Positions 34,123 to 43,344 of a stretch of 64,000 nucleotides of DNA are shown one piece after another. A model generated the notes under the pieces. That model made no database searches and was not told where the DNA came from. It saw nothing but the letters and a program-made list of their open reading frames with translations. Numbering within the stretch: position 1 is the first letter of the stretch; each line of letters opens with the position of its first letter. The DNA is taken from contig CAZIMO010000001.1 in the NCBI GenBank assembly GCA_964540535.1, positions 186,001 to 250,000 on the forward strand, in the 5' to 3' direction. This stretch comes from Fimenecus sp964540535. GTDB taxonomy: Bacteria > Bacillota > Clostridia > Oscillospirales > Acutalibacteraceae. A program made the position numbers and the translations under genes.

Positions 34123-34989
34123 ATGAATTGGGCAAAGATGTTTCAAGATGCGATTGATTACATTGAAAACCATTTGACAGATTATGTTGATTATAATGAA
34201 GTTGCAAAAAGAGCGTGTATGTCAAGCTTCTATTTTCAGCGAATTTTTACTGTTCTTTGCGGATATGCAATAGGCGATTATATTCGTAACCGCAGGCTTA
34301 CGCTTGCGGGAACAGAACTGCAAAAGGAAAAATGCAAGGTGATTGATGTTGCATTGAAGTACGGATATGGAAGTCCTGAAAGCTTTTCAAGAGCATTTCA
34401 AAAATTTCACAATATAACACCGTCACAGGCAAAATCAGACGGCGCAAAGCTCAATCATTTTTCACGCCTCTCTGTAAATTTAATATTAAAGGGTGGTAAT
34501 GTTATGAATTATTCCATTGAAAAGAAGCAAGCTTTTACTGTACTTGAAAAAGCAGAAAAGCATTCAATTGTTGACGAAACCAACAAAAACACCATTCCCG
34601 AATTTTGGACACGCTCACATAATGACGGAACAATTAAAACAATCGTAGAATCACTTTACGAATCAGAATGTGTATTAGGCATTTGCTACGGCAATACTCC
34701 GACTGATTCAAAAACATTTGATTACAGTATCGGCGGAAAGTGCAGAAATGATATTCAGGCACCTGCGGGATTCAGGATAAGCACAATTCCAGAAAGAACT
34801 TGGATCATATTTGAATGTATCGGTGCAATGCCAAATGCAATACAGGATACTTGGCACAAAATCTGTTCGGAATTTTTCCCTGCATCAGAATATAAGCCTA
34901 CTTATGAAATGGATATTGAGGTTTATCCCGAAGGCGATATGACATCGGCAGATTATAAGAGTTATATTTGGATTCCTGTTGAAGAATAA
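34123..34989 (+). CDS. AraC-type regulator with GyrI-like effector domain
   Basis: 288 residues from the ATG at 34123 with AGGTG upstream; the reading to 34072 starts before the site. Residues ~8-105 carry the two AraC helix-turn-helices (YVDYNEVAKRACMSSFYFQRIFTVLCGY and VIDVALKYGYGSPESFSRAFQKFHNITPSQAK). Residues ~130-288 form a GyrI-like/BacR small-molecule binding domain (RISTIPERTWIIFECIGAMPNAIQDTWHKICSEFFP). Rob/SoxS-like regulators of this build sense drugs or other hydrophobic ligands. It follows the ABC-F gene by 155 bp; a regulatory link is plausible but unproven. Confidence 0.88.
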   Translation: MNWAKMFQDAIDYIENHLTDYVDYNEVAKRACMSSFYFQRIFTVLCGYAIGDYIRNRRLTLAGTELQKEKCKVIDVALKYGYGSPESFSRAFQKFHNITPSQAKSDGAKLNHFSRLSVNLILKGGNVMNYSIEKKQAFTVLEKAEKHSIVDETNKNTIPEFWTRSHNDGTIKTIVESLYESECVLGICYGNTPTDSKTFDYSIGGKCRNDIQAPAGFRISTIPERTWIIFECIGAMPNAIQDTWHKICSEFFPASEYKPTYEMDIEVYPEGDMTSADYKSYIWIPVEE

Positions 34990-35006
34990 GACGCTGCTTT
35001 TAATTA

Positions 35007-35050
35007 CTCTCCCGAAGTTCTTGATTTTTAAGAGCTTTGGGGGAGTTTTT
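35007..35050 (+). repeat. Left copy of 44-bp direct repeat flanking the CRISPR-Cas module (terminator)
   Basis: CTCTCCCGAAGTTCTT with TAAGAGCTTTGGGGGAG forms an imperfect stem, then TTTTT. It ends the AraC gene. A copy with one difference in 44 bases lies at 45381-45424 in the same orientation. Confidence 0.85.
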
Positions 35051-35126
35051 GTTTTGTGGCATGTTTGGTATTAAAATTACGCTATTTCCATTTCAGTCCG
35101 TTTTTTTGTACGATTTTTCGATAATT

Positions 35127-35154
35127 TTGTTTAATATGCTTTATTCAGTATAGA
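35127..35154 (+). promoter_or_regulatory. Candidate cas operon promoter
   Basis: TTGTTT (35127-35132), 16-bp spacer, TATAGA (35149-35154), about 40 bp before the cas3 ribosome site. Weak matches, so uncertain. Confidence 0.4.
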
Positions 35155-35201
35155 AATTATGGTAAACTTATAACATTAAATTGGATTTTACGGTGATAAT
35201 A

Positions 35202-37613
35202 ATGTCATTTACTTCGCACATCAGTGAGGATTGGAAAAGAATTCAAACTGTCTTTGAACATTCTGCTGCAACCTCTGAACTTGCATCTGAATATGGTAAA
35301 AAAACAGGTCTTGAATACACAGGAAAGCTTCAAGGCTTACTTCACGATTTGGGCAAGCTGTGCAAGGATTTCAACGATTATATCAATTTAAAAGGAGATT
35401 TTTCCAGAGGAGAAATTGACCATGCGTATGCAGGAGCTAAATATTTAACTTTGATTGCTAAAGACAGCGAAAATACTGAAATAAAGAAAATTGCCGAATA
35501 TATTTCAAGAACCATTCTTTCTCATCACGGGCTTCATGATTGGCTTGGCGAAAACGGTGAAGATTATTTTGAAAAGAGGACGGGCAAAACTGAACGCTTT
35601 GATGAAATTATCAAAAATTCACAGGATTTTATAAATTCAAAGCAAATTCTTGAGCTTCTTAAAAAATCGGCGGAAGAATATTCAGAAATCAGTCAAAAAA
35701 TTTCAGTACTTGCAAGTCAATGCACTGATAAAAGCAAAAGCATTCAAAATACATTAAAGCTTTTTTATTACGGTCTTTTTGAGCGGCTGCTGCAGTCTAT
35801 TCTTATTGATGCTGACAGAACAAATACCGCAGATTTTATGCTGAAAGACAGTAATGCTTATAATTTTTTTGACCACTCCTCTCCTGCAAGTGATGTTTGG
35901 GATAGAATGTGCAATTGTTTAGAAGAAAAATACAAAACATTTTCTTCGGCTGAATATCAAAGTGAAATTTCCATTTTAAGAAATGAAATTGCCGATGAAT
36001 GCTTGTCTTTTTCTTCAAACGAAGTAAAAGTTTGCCGTCTTATTGTACCTACAGGCGGAGGAAAAACTCTTTCTTCTCTGCGGTTTGCCGCAAATCAAAG
36101 CAAAATTTTCGGCAAAGAAAAAATCATTTATGTTGCACCGTTTATGTCGATTTTAGAGCAAAACAGCGATGTTATAAAAGGAATCGCAGGAGAAGAAAAT
36201 TTTCTTGAGCATTACACAGATTTTGAACAGAGCCTTGAAAGTAACAGCGAGCGTTACAAATATGAGCTTATGTCTGAACGATGGACATCACCTGTAATTT
36301 CTACAACTCTTGTTCAGTTTTTGAATACATTTTTCTCCTCAAAAACTTCTTGCGTACGCCGTTTTCACAGGCTCAGCAACAGTGTAATTATCATTGATGA
36401 GGTTCAGGCTATTCCCACAAACTGTATATATTTATTTAACCTTGCCGTGAATTTTCTTGCAAATGTCTGTTCCTGCAGTATTGTTTTATGTACCGCAACA
36501 CAGCCAACCCTTGAAAGCACGAAATACCCTATCGTTTTTGACCAATATAAGGATATGGTAAAAGACTGCAACAAATATTTTGAAAAATTTAAACGAACCA
36601 AGCTTTTTACCGATTATGCCGAAAGCAAAAACAAAGGATATACATACAAAGAGGCTGTAAATATTTGTTCGGAAAAATTTGAAGAAAACGGCAATCTGCT
36701 TTTCATTGTAAACACAAAATCTGCAGCGGCAGAAATATACCGCCTGTTAAAAAAAGAATATATAAACGGCGATGTTAAAATTATTCACCTAAGCACAGGA
36801 ATGTGTCCAGAACACAGAAGAAGCGTTTTAAAAGAGATACGAAACTGTCTTGAAGATAATGAAAAAATTATTTGTGTAACGACACAGCTGATTGAGGCAG
36901 GCGTTGACATTTCTTTTAAATGTGTTTTTCGTTCTCTTGCAGGACTTGACAATATTTCTCAAGCCGCAGGCCGTTGTAACAGAAATGCCGAAAACCCCAT
37001 GGGCAAGGTTTATATAATCAGGCTCAACGAAGAAAAAACAGGCAGTCTTTATGAAATCAACGGAAAAAGTCAATGTGCTCAAATCATGATTGATAATGGG
37101 CAAAACGACGATTTATTAAACACGAAGAACATTTCACAATTTTTTAAAAACTTCTTTCAAAACAGAACACACACTATGGCTTATCCTGTTGATGATACTA
37201 ACTTAATTGATTTGCTTTCAAAAAATTCACAAAGAGCAGGACTTTGGTCTGCACAACAGGGATACTGGAATAAAGCTTTGCTTAAACACGGACATCAAGC
37301 CTTCAAAACCGCAGGCGATAAATTCAAGGTTATCAATAAAACTGCCGATGAGGTTATTGTTCCCTACCGAGACGGAAAGCAGTTAATTCTTGATTTAAAT
37401 TCCGATTTATCTGTCGCCGAAAGCTCAAAATTGCTTAAAGAAAGTCAAAAATACGCTGTTTCAATATACAAACAACAGCTTGAAAAGCTTATAGAGAAAA
37501 ACGCTGTTTTTGTTCTGCCCTGCGGGGTATATGCCTTGAAAGAAGAATTTTATGATTGTGACGGAATCGGAATTGATTTTAACAGCAACAGCGAAAGCGG
37601 TATTTTCTTTTAA
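35202..37613 (+). CDS. cas3: CRISPR-associated helicase-nuclease Cas3 (type I-C)
   Basis: 803 residues from the ATG at 35202, with GGTGAT five bases upstream. N-terminal HD nuclease: H20, then LLHDLGK (H48-D49), and SHHGLHDW. SF2 helicase follows: VPTGGGKT (~283-289), IIIDEVQAIP (~397-406) in place of DEAH, CTATQPTL, and motif VI AAGRCNRN. Cas3 is recruited to the Cascade R-loop and degrades target DNA. HD and helicase are fused in one chain, as is normal for I-C. No frameshift or missing catalytic residue seen. First gene of a seven-gene operon. Confidence 0.95.
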   Translation: MSFTSHISEDWKRIQTVFEHSAATSELASEYGKKTGLEYTGKLQGLLHDLGKLCKDFNDYINLKGDFSRGEIDHAYAGAKYLTLIAKDSENTEIKKIAEYISRTILSHHGLHDWLGENGEDYFEKRTGKTERFDEIIKNSQDFINSKQILELLKKSAEEYSEISQKISVLASQCTDKSKSIQNTLKLFYYGLFERLLQSILIDADRTNTADFMLKDSNAYNFFDHSSPASDVWDRMCNCLEEKYKTFSSAEYQSEISILRNEIADECLSFSSNEVKVCRLIVPTGGGKTLSSLRFAANQSKIFGKEKIIYVAPFMSILEQNSDVIKGIAGEENFLEHYTDFEQSLESNSERYKYELMSERWTSPVISTTLVQFLNTFFSSKTSCVRRFHRLSNSVIIIDEVQAIPTNCIYLFNLAVNFLANVCSCSIVLCTATQPTLESTKYPIVFDQYKDMVKDCNKYFEKFKRTKLFTDYAESKNKGYTYKEAVNICSEKFEENGNLLFIVNTKSAAAEIYRLLKKEYINGDVKIIHLSTGMCPEHRRSVLKEIRNCLEDNEKIICVTTQLIEAGVDISFKCVFRSLAGLDNISQAAGRCNRNAENPMGKVYIIRLNEEKTGSLYEINGKSQCAQIMIDNGQNDDLLNTKNISQFFKNFFQNRTHTMAYPVDDTNLIDLLSKNSQRAGLWSAQQGYWNKALLKHGHQAFKTAGDKFKVINKTADEVIVPYRDGKQLILDLNSDLSVAESSKLLKESQKYAVSIYKQQLEKLIEKNAVFVLPCGVYALKEEFYDCDGIGIDFNSNSESGIFF

Positions 37614-37680
37614 CAGCAATAAACAGTTTTATATTTTACTGAAAATATATTTAATAAAACCCAAAAGGAGGATTGTTAAA

Positions 37681-38442
37681 TTGGATAAACCTTTACACGA
37701 AAATTCTGTAAGCTTTGAGGTATGGGGAAATCTCGCTCTTTTTTCTGACCCGCTGACAAGAACAGGCGGCGAAAAATGTACGCTTCCCGTTCCGACCTAT
37801 GAAGCCTTAAAGGGTATTTTGAGCAGTATTTATTTTAAGCCGACGATAGTTTGGTACATAGACTCATGCCGAGTAATGAATGAAATTCAAACATTCAGGC
37901 AAGGTATGCGTCCCATTAAGTACAACGGCGGAAATGATCTTGCTTATTACACTTACCTCACCAATGTCCGTTATCAGGTTAAAGCCCATTTTGAATGGAA
38001 TTTAAACCGGCCTGAGCTTCAGAATGATCGCAACGAAAACAAGCATCATAACATTGCAAAAAGAATGATTGAACGGAGCGGAAGACGTGATTGCTTTTTA
38101 GGAACACGGGAGTGCTATGCTTATGTAAAGCCTTGTAGGTTCGGCGAGGGCGAAGGCTTCTATGACGGAAAGGGCGACATAAACTTCGGATTTTCTTATC
38201 ACGGAATCACCTACGCAGATGAAGCTGTATTAGACGAAGACAAGGGCAAGCTTACGGTAAGATTTTGGAACCCTGTTATGAGAAACGGAGTTATTGATTT
38301 TGTAAGACCCGATGAAATTCCTGAAACTATGAAGCACCATGTCAGAGATATGGAAATCAAGAAATTCGGCAAAGAGCAAAATAATTTTACAGGTCTTGAT
38401 GAGTTTAAGTTTGAAGGAGATGAAGCAATTGAGTTGGACTAA
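37681..38442 (+). CDS. cas5c: Cas5c (Cas5d) crRNA endonuclease, type I-C
   Basis: 253 residues from a TTG at 37681, nine bases after AGGAGG; ATG codons further upstream (37552) overlap cas3 and have no site. The start MDKPLHENSVSFEVWGNLALFSDPLTRTGGEKCTLPVPTYEALKGIL matches the Cas5 RAMP fold with its glycine-rich loop, and the middle RRDCFLGTRECYAYV is a Cas5c marker. In I-C systems Cas5c replaces Cas6, cutting the repeat at the base of its stem, and then caps the crRNA 5' handle. Confidence 0.92.
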   Translation: MDKPLHENSVSFEVWGNLALFSDPLTRTGGEKCTLPVPTYEALKGILSSIYFKPTIVWYIDSCRVMNEIQTFRQGMRPIKYNGGNDLAYYTYLTNVRYQVKAHFEWNLNRPELQNDRNENKHHNIAKRMIERSGRRDCFLGTRECYAYVKPCRFGEGEGFYDGKGDINFGFSYHGITYADEAVLDEDKGKLTVRFWNPVMRNGVIDFVRPDEIPETMKHHVRDMEIKKFGKEQNNFTGLDEFKFEGDEAIELD

Positions 38443-40312
38443 CGAATTATACAATGTTTATGAGGTTGCTTCTGCTTTGGATATCCCAAACAAACCCCTG
38501 CCAATCTTCCATTCAACGGCAAACGCGCAGATTAACCTTTTCATTGATAATAATGGCGTTTTGCAATCTGCCGCAGTTATACCCGACAATCGAAAGAAAG
38601 TTAAGAACGGTGGAATTGATGAAGCTTCTCTTGACGTAAACGGACCTGTTACGATTATTCCTGTCACAGAAGATTCCAATGTGCGTTCAAGCGGTACTGC
38701 ACCCCACCCTTTCGCTGATAAGATGATTTATGTTGCCGGTGACTACTGTCACTATTGTGATGCAAAAGACGGCGATGAAGAAAAATACGAAAAATATATA
38801 GACGGTTTAAAAGAATGGGCGGATTCAGCATACTCCCACCCTGCTGTAAAAGCTATTTATGCTTATCTTTCAAAAGGAACTCTTATCAAGGATTTGATAG
38901 ATTTCGGAATATTTGAGCTTGGCGAAGACGGCAAGCTTACAGCAAAAAAAATCGAAAAAAATGAACAGAAGGATTGCTTTGTAAGATTTACAATTATAGG
39001 CGAAAACAGCCAAAGTAGAACTTGGTTAGACGAAAGCCTTTATCAAAAATTTATAGAATATACCAAAGCAAAGCAAACAAATAAAGGTTTTTGTTATGCC
39101 ACAGGCAATGAAGCATGTATTACCTATAAGCATCCGTCAAAGATTTTAAATTCGGGTGACAAAGGAAAACTTTTTTCCGCCAATGACGAAATCGGATTCA
39201 CATTTCGAGGCCGTTTTAATGAAAAGGAAGAAGCTGTTGCAATAGGCACGGAGTTCTCACAAAAAATGCACAACGGTCTTAAATGGCTGATTGAAAATTA
39301 TGCGGTTCACAAAAACGATATGGCAATTATTACTTGGGACAGTGTTCTCAGCGATTTGCCCGACATTTGCTCTTCGTCATTAGATTTTATTGATGATTCA
39401 GATGATGAATTTGAAAGTGAAGAATCATTTACCAATTATAAAAATCAGCTCAGAACTGCAATTTTCGGTTCTGAAAACACGATGAACTGCACAAGCGAAA
39501 AAACAATGGTTATGATTTTAGACGAAGCCACAACGGGCAGAGTTTCAATAAGCCTGTATTCCGAAATGGCAAAGTCGTCTTTCCTAAAAAATCTTGAAGA
39601 ATGGCACGAAAATACTGCATGGTTTTATTGGAACGGAAAAGAAAATAAAATCTGCTCCCCTTCCCTTATGGATATTGTAACTTCTTCTTTGGGAACCGAG
39701 CAAAACGGTATTTTGAAGTGCGACGGCAAGCTTAAAACCGAAACGCTTACAAGACTTATTCCATGTGTAATTGAAAGGAGAAAAATCCCTAACGATATTG
39801 TTCAAAATCTTGCAAATCGAGCATCAAGACCATTGGCTTACAGCAGAAACAATTGGCTTAAAATTTTAAAGACTGCCTGCTCGCTTATCAGAAAAAATCT
39901 AATTGAAAAAGGAGAAGAATGTACTATGGCTTTAGATGAAACCCGCACTGACAGAGATTATCTTTTCGGCAGACTGCTTGCAGTGGCAGAAGTTGCCGAG
40001 CACTATACCTATGACAAGAATAATGACAAAGACAGAGTTACAAATGCAGAACGCTTTTTTGAGCAGTTCTCAAACCGTCCTTATGAAACATGGCAAGTAA
40101 TTTACAACAAGCTTCAACCGTATTTCAAGAAAATGGACAACGGTACAAAAATTTATTACAGCAACATTATTGATGATATCAACAGTAAGTTTAATGCTGA
40201 TGATTTTGCTGATAACACCAAGCTTAAACCGATATTTTTATTAGCTTACAGCTGTCAGAGAAAATCACTTTACACAAAAAAAGAAAACAAAAGCTCAACT
40301 GAGGAGGAATAA
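38429..40312 (+). CDS. cas8c: Cas8c (Csd1) large subunit, type I-C
   Basis: 627 residues if translation starts at the TTG at 38429 (MSWTNELYNVYEVASALD), nine bases after AAGGAG. The ATG at 38420 touches that site and is too close. The family opening, WTNELYNVYE, followed by PLPIFHSTANAQINLFIDNNG and later RASRPLAYSRNNWLKILKTACSL, fits Csd1. Cas8c recognises the PAM and, through an internal start, usually also yields the small Cas11c subunit from its C-terminal part; the ATG codons inside the last third (for example GEECTMALDETRTD) could serve this. Overlaps cas5c by 14 bp. Confidence 0.92.
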   Translation: MSWTNELYNVYEVASALDIPNKPLPIFHSTANAQINLFIDNNGVLQSAAVIPDNRKKVKNGGIDEASLDVNGPVTIIPVTEDSNVRSSGTAPHPFADKMIYVAGDYCHYCDAKDGDEEKYEKYIDGLKEWADSAYSHPAVKAIYAYLSKGTLIKDLIDFGIFELGEDGKLTAKKIEKNEQKDCFVRFTIIGENSQSRTWLDESLYQKFIEYTKAKQTNKGFCYATGNEACITYKHPSKILNSGDKGKLFSANDEIGFTFRGRFNEKEEAVAIGTEFSQKMHNGLKWLIENYAVHKNDMAIITWDSVLSDLPDICSSSLDFIDDSDDEFESEESFTNYKNQLRTAIFGSENTMNCTSEKTMVMILDEATTGRVSISLYSEMAKSSFLKNLEEWHENTAWFYWNGKENKICSPSLMDIVTSSLGTEQNGILKCDGKLKTETLTRLIPCVIERRKIPNDIVQNLANRASRPLAYSRNNWLKILKTACSLIRKNLIEKGEECTMALDETRTDRDYLFGRLLAVAEVAEHYTYDKNNDKDRVTNAERFFEQFSNRPYETWQVIYNKLQPYFKKMDNGTKIYYSNIIDDINSKFNADDFADNTKLKPIFLLAYSCQRKSLYTKKENKSSTEEE

Positions 40313-40315
40313 AAA

Positions 40316-41188
40316 ATGAGTACACTTAATAACAAAATCGACTTTGCAGTAATCTTTACGGCACAAAACGCTAATCCCAACGGCGATCCCTTAAACGGCA
40401 ACAGACCAAGAGAAACATTTGACGGTAACGGAGTAATTTCTGATGTATGTCTTAAAAGAAAAATCCGCAACAGACTTCAAGATCTTGACGAAAATATTTT
40501 TGTTCAAAGTGATGAAAGAGCCAAAGACGGCTTTAAGAGCTTAAAAGAGCGTGCCGACAGCAATGAAAAGCTCAAAGCAATCGCTAAAGGCAAAAAAACA
40601 GATGTTGACGCTTATGCAAAAGCTGCCTGCGAAAAATGGATTGATGTCCGCTCTTTCGGTCAAGTATTCGCTTTCAAGAAAGGCAGTGGAGATGCAAACG
40701 GTGTTTCTGTACCTGTAAGAGGTCCTGTAAGTATAAGACAAGCTACAAGCATTGACCCTGTAAGCATTACTGATATGCAAATAACCAAGAGCGTAAACAG
40801 CGAAAGCAGTGACGGAAAAGCTTCAGACACAATGGGAACCAAGCACTTTGTAGATTTCGGCCTTTATGTTGCTTACGGAAGTATCAACTGTCAGTTAGCA
40901 GAAAAAACAGGATTTTCTGATGAAGACGCAGATAAAATTAAAGAGGCTCTTAAAACTCTTTTTGAAAATGATGCATCTTCTTCAAGACCCGACGGAAGTA
41001 TGGAGGTTTGCAGAGTAATTTGGTGGAAGCATAATGCTAAAACTCCCAAACATTCATCGGCAAAGGTACACAGAAGTCTTAAAATTGAACATAATCCGTA
41101 CTGTCAAAAGCCTGCTTCTTATGAAGATTATAAAATCACTGTTGAACCCCTTGACGGTATTGAAATTGAAGATTACGAATTGATATGA
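40316..41188 (+). CDS. cas7c: Cas7c (Csd2) backbone subunit, type I-C
   Basis: 290 residues, GAGGAGG site. The opening IDFAVIFTAQNANPNGDPLNGNRPRETFDGNGVISDVCLKRKIRNRL is the Cas7 signature of I-C and I-B systems, and VRGPVSIRQATSIDPVSITDMQITKSVN is the second conserved block. Several copies line the crRNA to form Cascade. Three bases after the cas8c stop; its own stop overlaps cas4. Confidence 0.95.
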   Translation: MSTLNNKIDFAVIFTAQNANPNGDPLNGNRPRETFDGNGVISDVCLKRKIRNRLQDLDENIFVQSDERAKDGFKSLKERADSNEKLKAIAKGKKTDVDAYAKAACEKWIDVRSFGQVFAFKKGSGDANGVSVPVRGPVSIRQATSIDPVSITDMQITKSVNSESSDGKASDTMGTKHFVDFGLYVAYGSINCQLAEKTGFSDEDADKIKEALKTLFENDASSSRPDGSMEVCRVIWWKHNAKTPKHSSAKVHRSLKIEHNPYCQKPASYEDYKITVEPLDGIEIEDYELI

Positions 41189-41847
41189 GCTATGAAGAAA
41201 GTGAATACCTGCTTCTTTCTGGTATTCAGCACTTTATCTTTTGCAAACGGCAATGGGCTTTAATACACATTGAGAAGCAATGGGCTGAAAATCTTTTGAC
41301 CGTAGATGGAAATATAATGCACAAAAATGCACACAACCCCAGTTTGAATGAGGTTCGCAAGGATACCGTAACCGTGCGTGCAATGCCGATTTCATCTTCA
41401 AGATTAGGTCTCAGCGGTGAATGTGATGTTGTGGAATTCAAGAAGAACAAAGATGGCATTTCTCTTTTGGAGCGTGATGGCAAATTTACCGTCACCCCTA
41501 TTGAATACAAACGTGGCACTCCCAAAAAAGACGAGTGTGATATTATGCAGCTTACCGCTCAAACACTTTGTCTTGAAGATATGCTTTGCTGTGAAATTCC
41601 GTATGGCTATCTGTTTTACGGCGAAACAAAGCACAGGCTTAAGGTTGAATTTACACAAGATCTGCGAAGCCGTACCGAAAATACCGTTTTTGAAATGCAT
41701 AAGCTTTACAGCAGACGGCATACTCCAAAAGTCAAACGCACAAAAGCCTGCAACGCTTGTTCGCTTAAAAATATTTGTCTGCCGATACTTTGTAAAAATA
41801 CTAATGTCTCAAACTATATTTCAACGGTTTTGGAGTATAAGCCATGA
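41185..41847 (+). CDS. cas4: Cas4 spacer-acquisition nuclease
   Basis: 220 residues, starting inside the cas7c stop (ATGA). RecB-like nuclease core: GECDVVEF and PIEYKRGTPK, with one cysteine near the front (C20 in FIFCKRQW) and three at the end (CNACSLKNIC and the following LPILC) for a 4Fe-4S cluster. Cas4 trims prespacers and selects those beside a PAM, with Cas1-Cas2. Overlaps cas1 by 4 bp. Confidence 0.93.
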   Translation: MSYEESEYLLLSGIQHFIFCKRQWALIHIEKQWAENLLTVDGNIMHKNAHNPSLNEVRKDTVTVRAMPISSSRLGLSGECDVVEFKKNKDGISLLERDGKFTVTPIEYKRGTPKKDECDIMQLTAQTLCLEDMLCCEIPYGYLFYGETKHRLKVEFTQDLRSRTENTVFEMHKLYSRRHTPKVKRTKACNACSLKNICLPILCKNTNVSNYISTVLEYKP

Positions 41848-42875
41848 AAAAAATGCTTAACTGCCTTTATATAACAACACCAAATCGCTGGCTTCATCTT
41901 GACGGTGAAAATATAGTTATCAAGGAGGACGGCGAGCCAATCGGAAGAGTACCGCTTCATAACCTTGAAAGCATTTACGCTTTCGGCAGTATCGGTGCAA
42001 GCCCTGCTCTAATGGAAAAATGCACAAAATCTAATATCGGACTTTATTTTTTCAGCCGTACAGGTAAATTTATGTTTTCTGCCGTCGGAGAAACCAACGG
42101 AAATATATATTTAAGGCGTGAACAGTACAGAATTGCCGACAGCGAAGAAAAATCTCTTGAAATTGCACAAAATATGATTTGCGGTAAAATCTTCAACAGC
42201 AAATATACCATTGAACGCACAATCAGAGACCATGCATTAAAAGTTGATACAGATAAATTAAAGCTAAAAAAAGAATTTCTGTTATTAAGTGCCAAAAGCT
42301 GTAATGCAGCTTGTTCAAAAGACGAACTTCGCGGAATTGAGGGAGAAGCCGCAAGCGTATATTTCAGCGTTTTTGATGAAATGATCTTACAGCAAAAGGA
42401 CGACTTCATATTTACCGTAAGAAACAAAAGACCGCCTGTTGACAATGTAAATGCACTGCTGTCTTTTGCCTACACAATGATGACAAGCCTATGCACCTCT
42501 GCTCTATATTCAGTAGGATTAGATCCTTTTGTCGGTTTTATGCACACTGACAGACCCGGAAGACGTTCTTTAGCACTGGATTTGGTTGAGGAATTTCGCT
42601 CGGTAATCTGCGATCGATTTGTATTAAATCTTATCAATCGCAAGCAGATTTCAGCTAAAAATTTTGAAAAGTACGAAGACGGTGCAGTTTTCTTGAACGA
42701 TGATGGCAAAAAGATTTTCTTATCCGCATGGGAAAGCTATAAACAGACAGAAATTCTCCACCCATTTATAAAAGAAAAGGTATCAAAAGGTATTTTACCG
42801 TATGTTCAAGCACAGCTTTTAGCACGGCACATAAGAGGTGATTTAGACGGATACCCCGTATTTTTATGGAAGTAG
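41844..42875 (+). CDS. cas1: Cas1 integrase
   Basis: 343 residues. The metal-binding triad fits its family boxes: RGIEGEAASVYFSVF (Glu), GFMHTDRPGRRSLALDLVEEFR (His and Asp). The front MKKMLNCLYITTPNRWLHLDGENIVI is typical of the I-C Cas1 subtype. Gene length and motifs are intact, so acquisition is likely still possible, consistent with identical leader-side repeats. Confidence 0.95.
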   Translation: MKKMLNCLYITTPNRWLHLDGENIVIKEDGEPIGRVPLHNLESIYAFGSIGASPALMEKCTKSNIGLYFFSRTGKFMFSAVGETNGNIYLRREQYRIADSEEKSLEIAQNMICGKIFNSKYTIERTIRDHALKVDTDKLKLKKEFLLLSAKSCNAACSKDELRGIEGEAASVYFSVFDEMILQQKDDFIFTVRNKRPPVDNVNALLSFAYTMMTSLCTSALYSVGLDPFVGFMHTDRPGRRSLALDLVEEFRSVICDRFVLNLINRKQISAKNFEKYEDGAVFLNDDGKKIFLSAWESYKQTEILHPFIKEKVSKGILPYVQAQLLARHIRGDLDGYPVFLWK

Positions 42876-43175
42876 GTGAAATCGTTGCTTGTTTTGATTA
42901 CATATGATGTAAATACCGGAACTAAAGAAGGTCGGCGTAGGCTTTTAAAAGTAGCGAAGCAATGTGTTAACTACGGAGTAAGAGTGCAAAATTCAGTTTT
43001 TGAATGTGTTGTAGATGCTGCCAAGTTAAGAGAAGTTAAAGCAAAGCTGTGCGATATAATAGATAAAGAAAAAGATAGTTTAAGATTCTATTATTTAGGA
43101 AATAACTACAAAACAAAGGTTGAGCATATCGGAGCAAAGGAAACAATCAAAGTCGATGAACCATTGATTTTCTGA
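42876..43175 (+). CDS. cas2: Cas2 acquisition subunit
   Basis: 99 residues from a GTG that directly follows the cas1 TAG (TAGGTG). Ferredoxin-like fold with the acidic residue in LLVLITYDVNTGTKEGRRRL, and the end KVEHIGAKETIKVDEPLIF typical of I-C Cas2. Forms the dimeric core of the Cas1-Cas2 integrase. Confidence 0.95.
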   Translation: MKSLLVLITYDVNTGTKEGRRRLLKVAKQCVNYGVRVQNSVFECVVDAAKLREVKAKLCDIIDKEKDSLRFYYLGNNYKTKVEHIGAKETIKVDEPLIF

Positions 43176-43344
43176 TGCGAAACATAAGCTCACATAAAAA
43201 CGCAAGGGAGTTCGCAGACATTTTCAGTCTCAAAAATCGCCTTGTTTTAGTCGGAAATGTACAAAATTTTATAATTAAAGCAATTTTTGGTTCTAATTGC
43301 TATCAATTGTTGCTTATTCATACTATTTTTTGTATATTTTTGCG
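43176..43344 (+). promoter_or_regulatory. CRISPR leader
   Basis: The 169 bp between the cas2 stop and the first repeat are AT-rich and free of real genes. A 70-codon open frame from 43175 runs straight into the repeat and is taken as chance. Position next to cas2, and the intact repeats at this end, identify it as the leader where new spacers enter and where array transcription starts. Confidence 0.8.
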
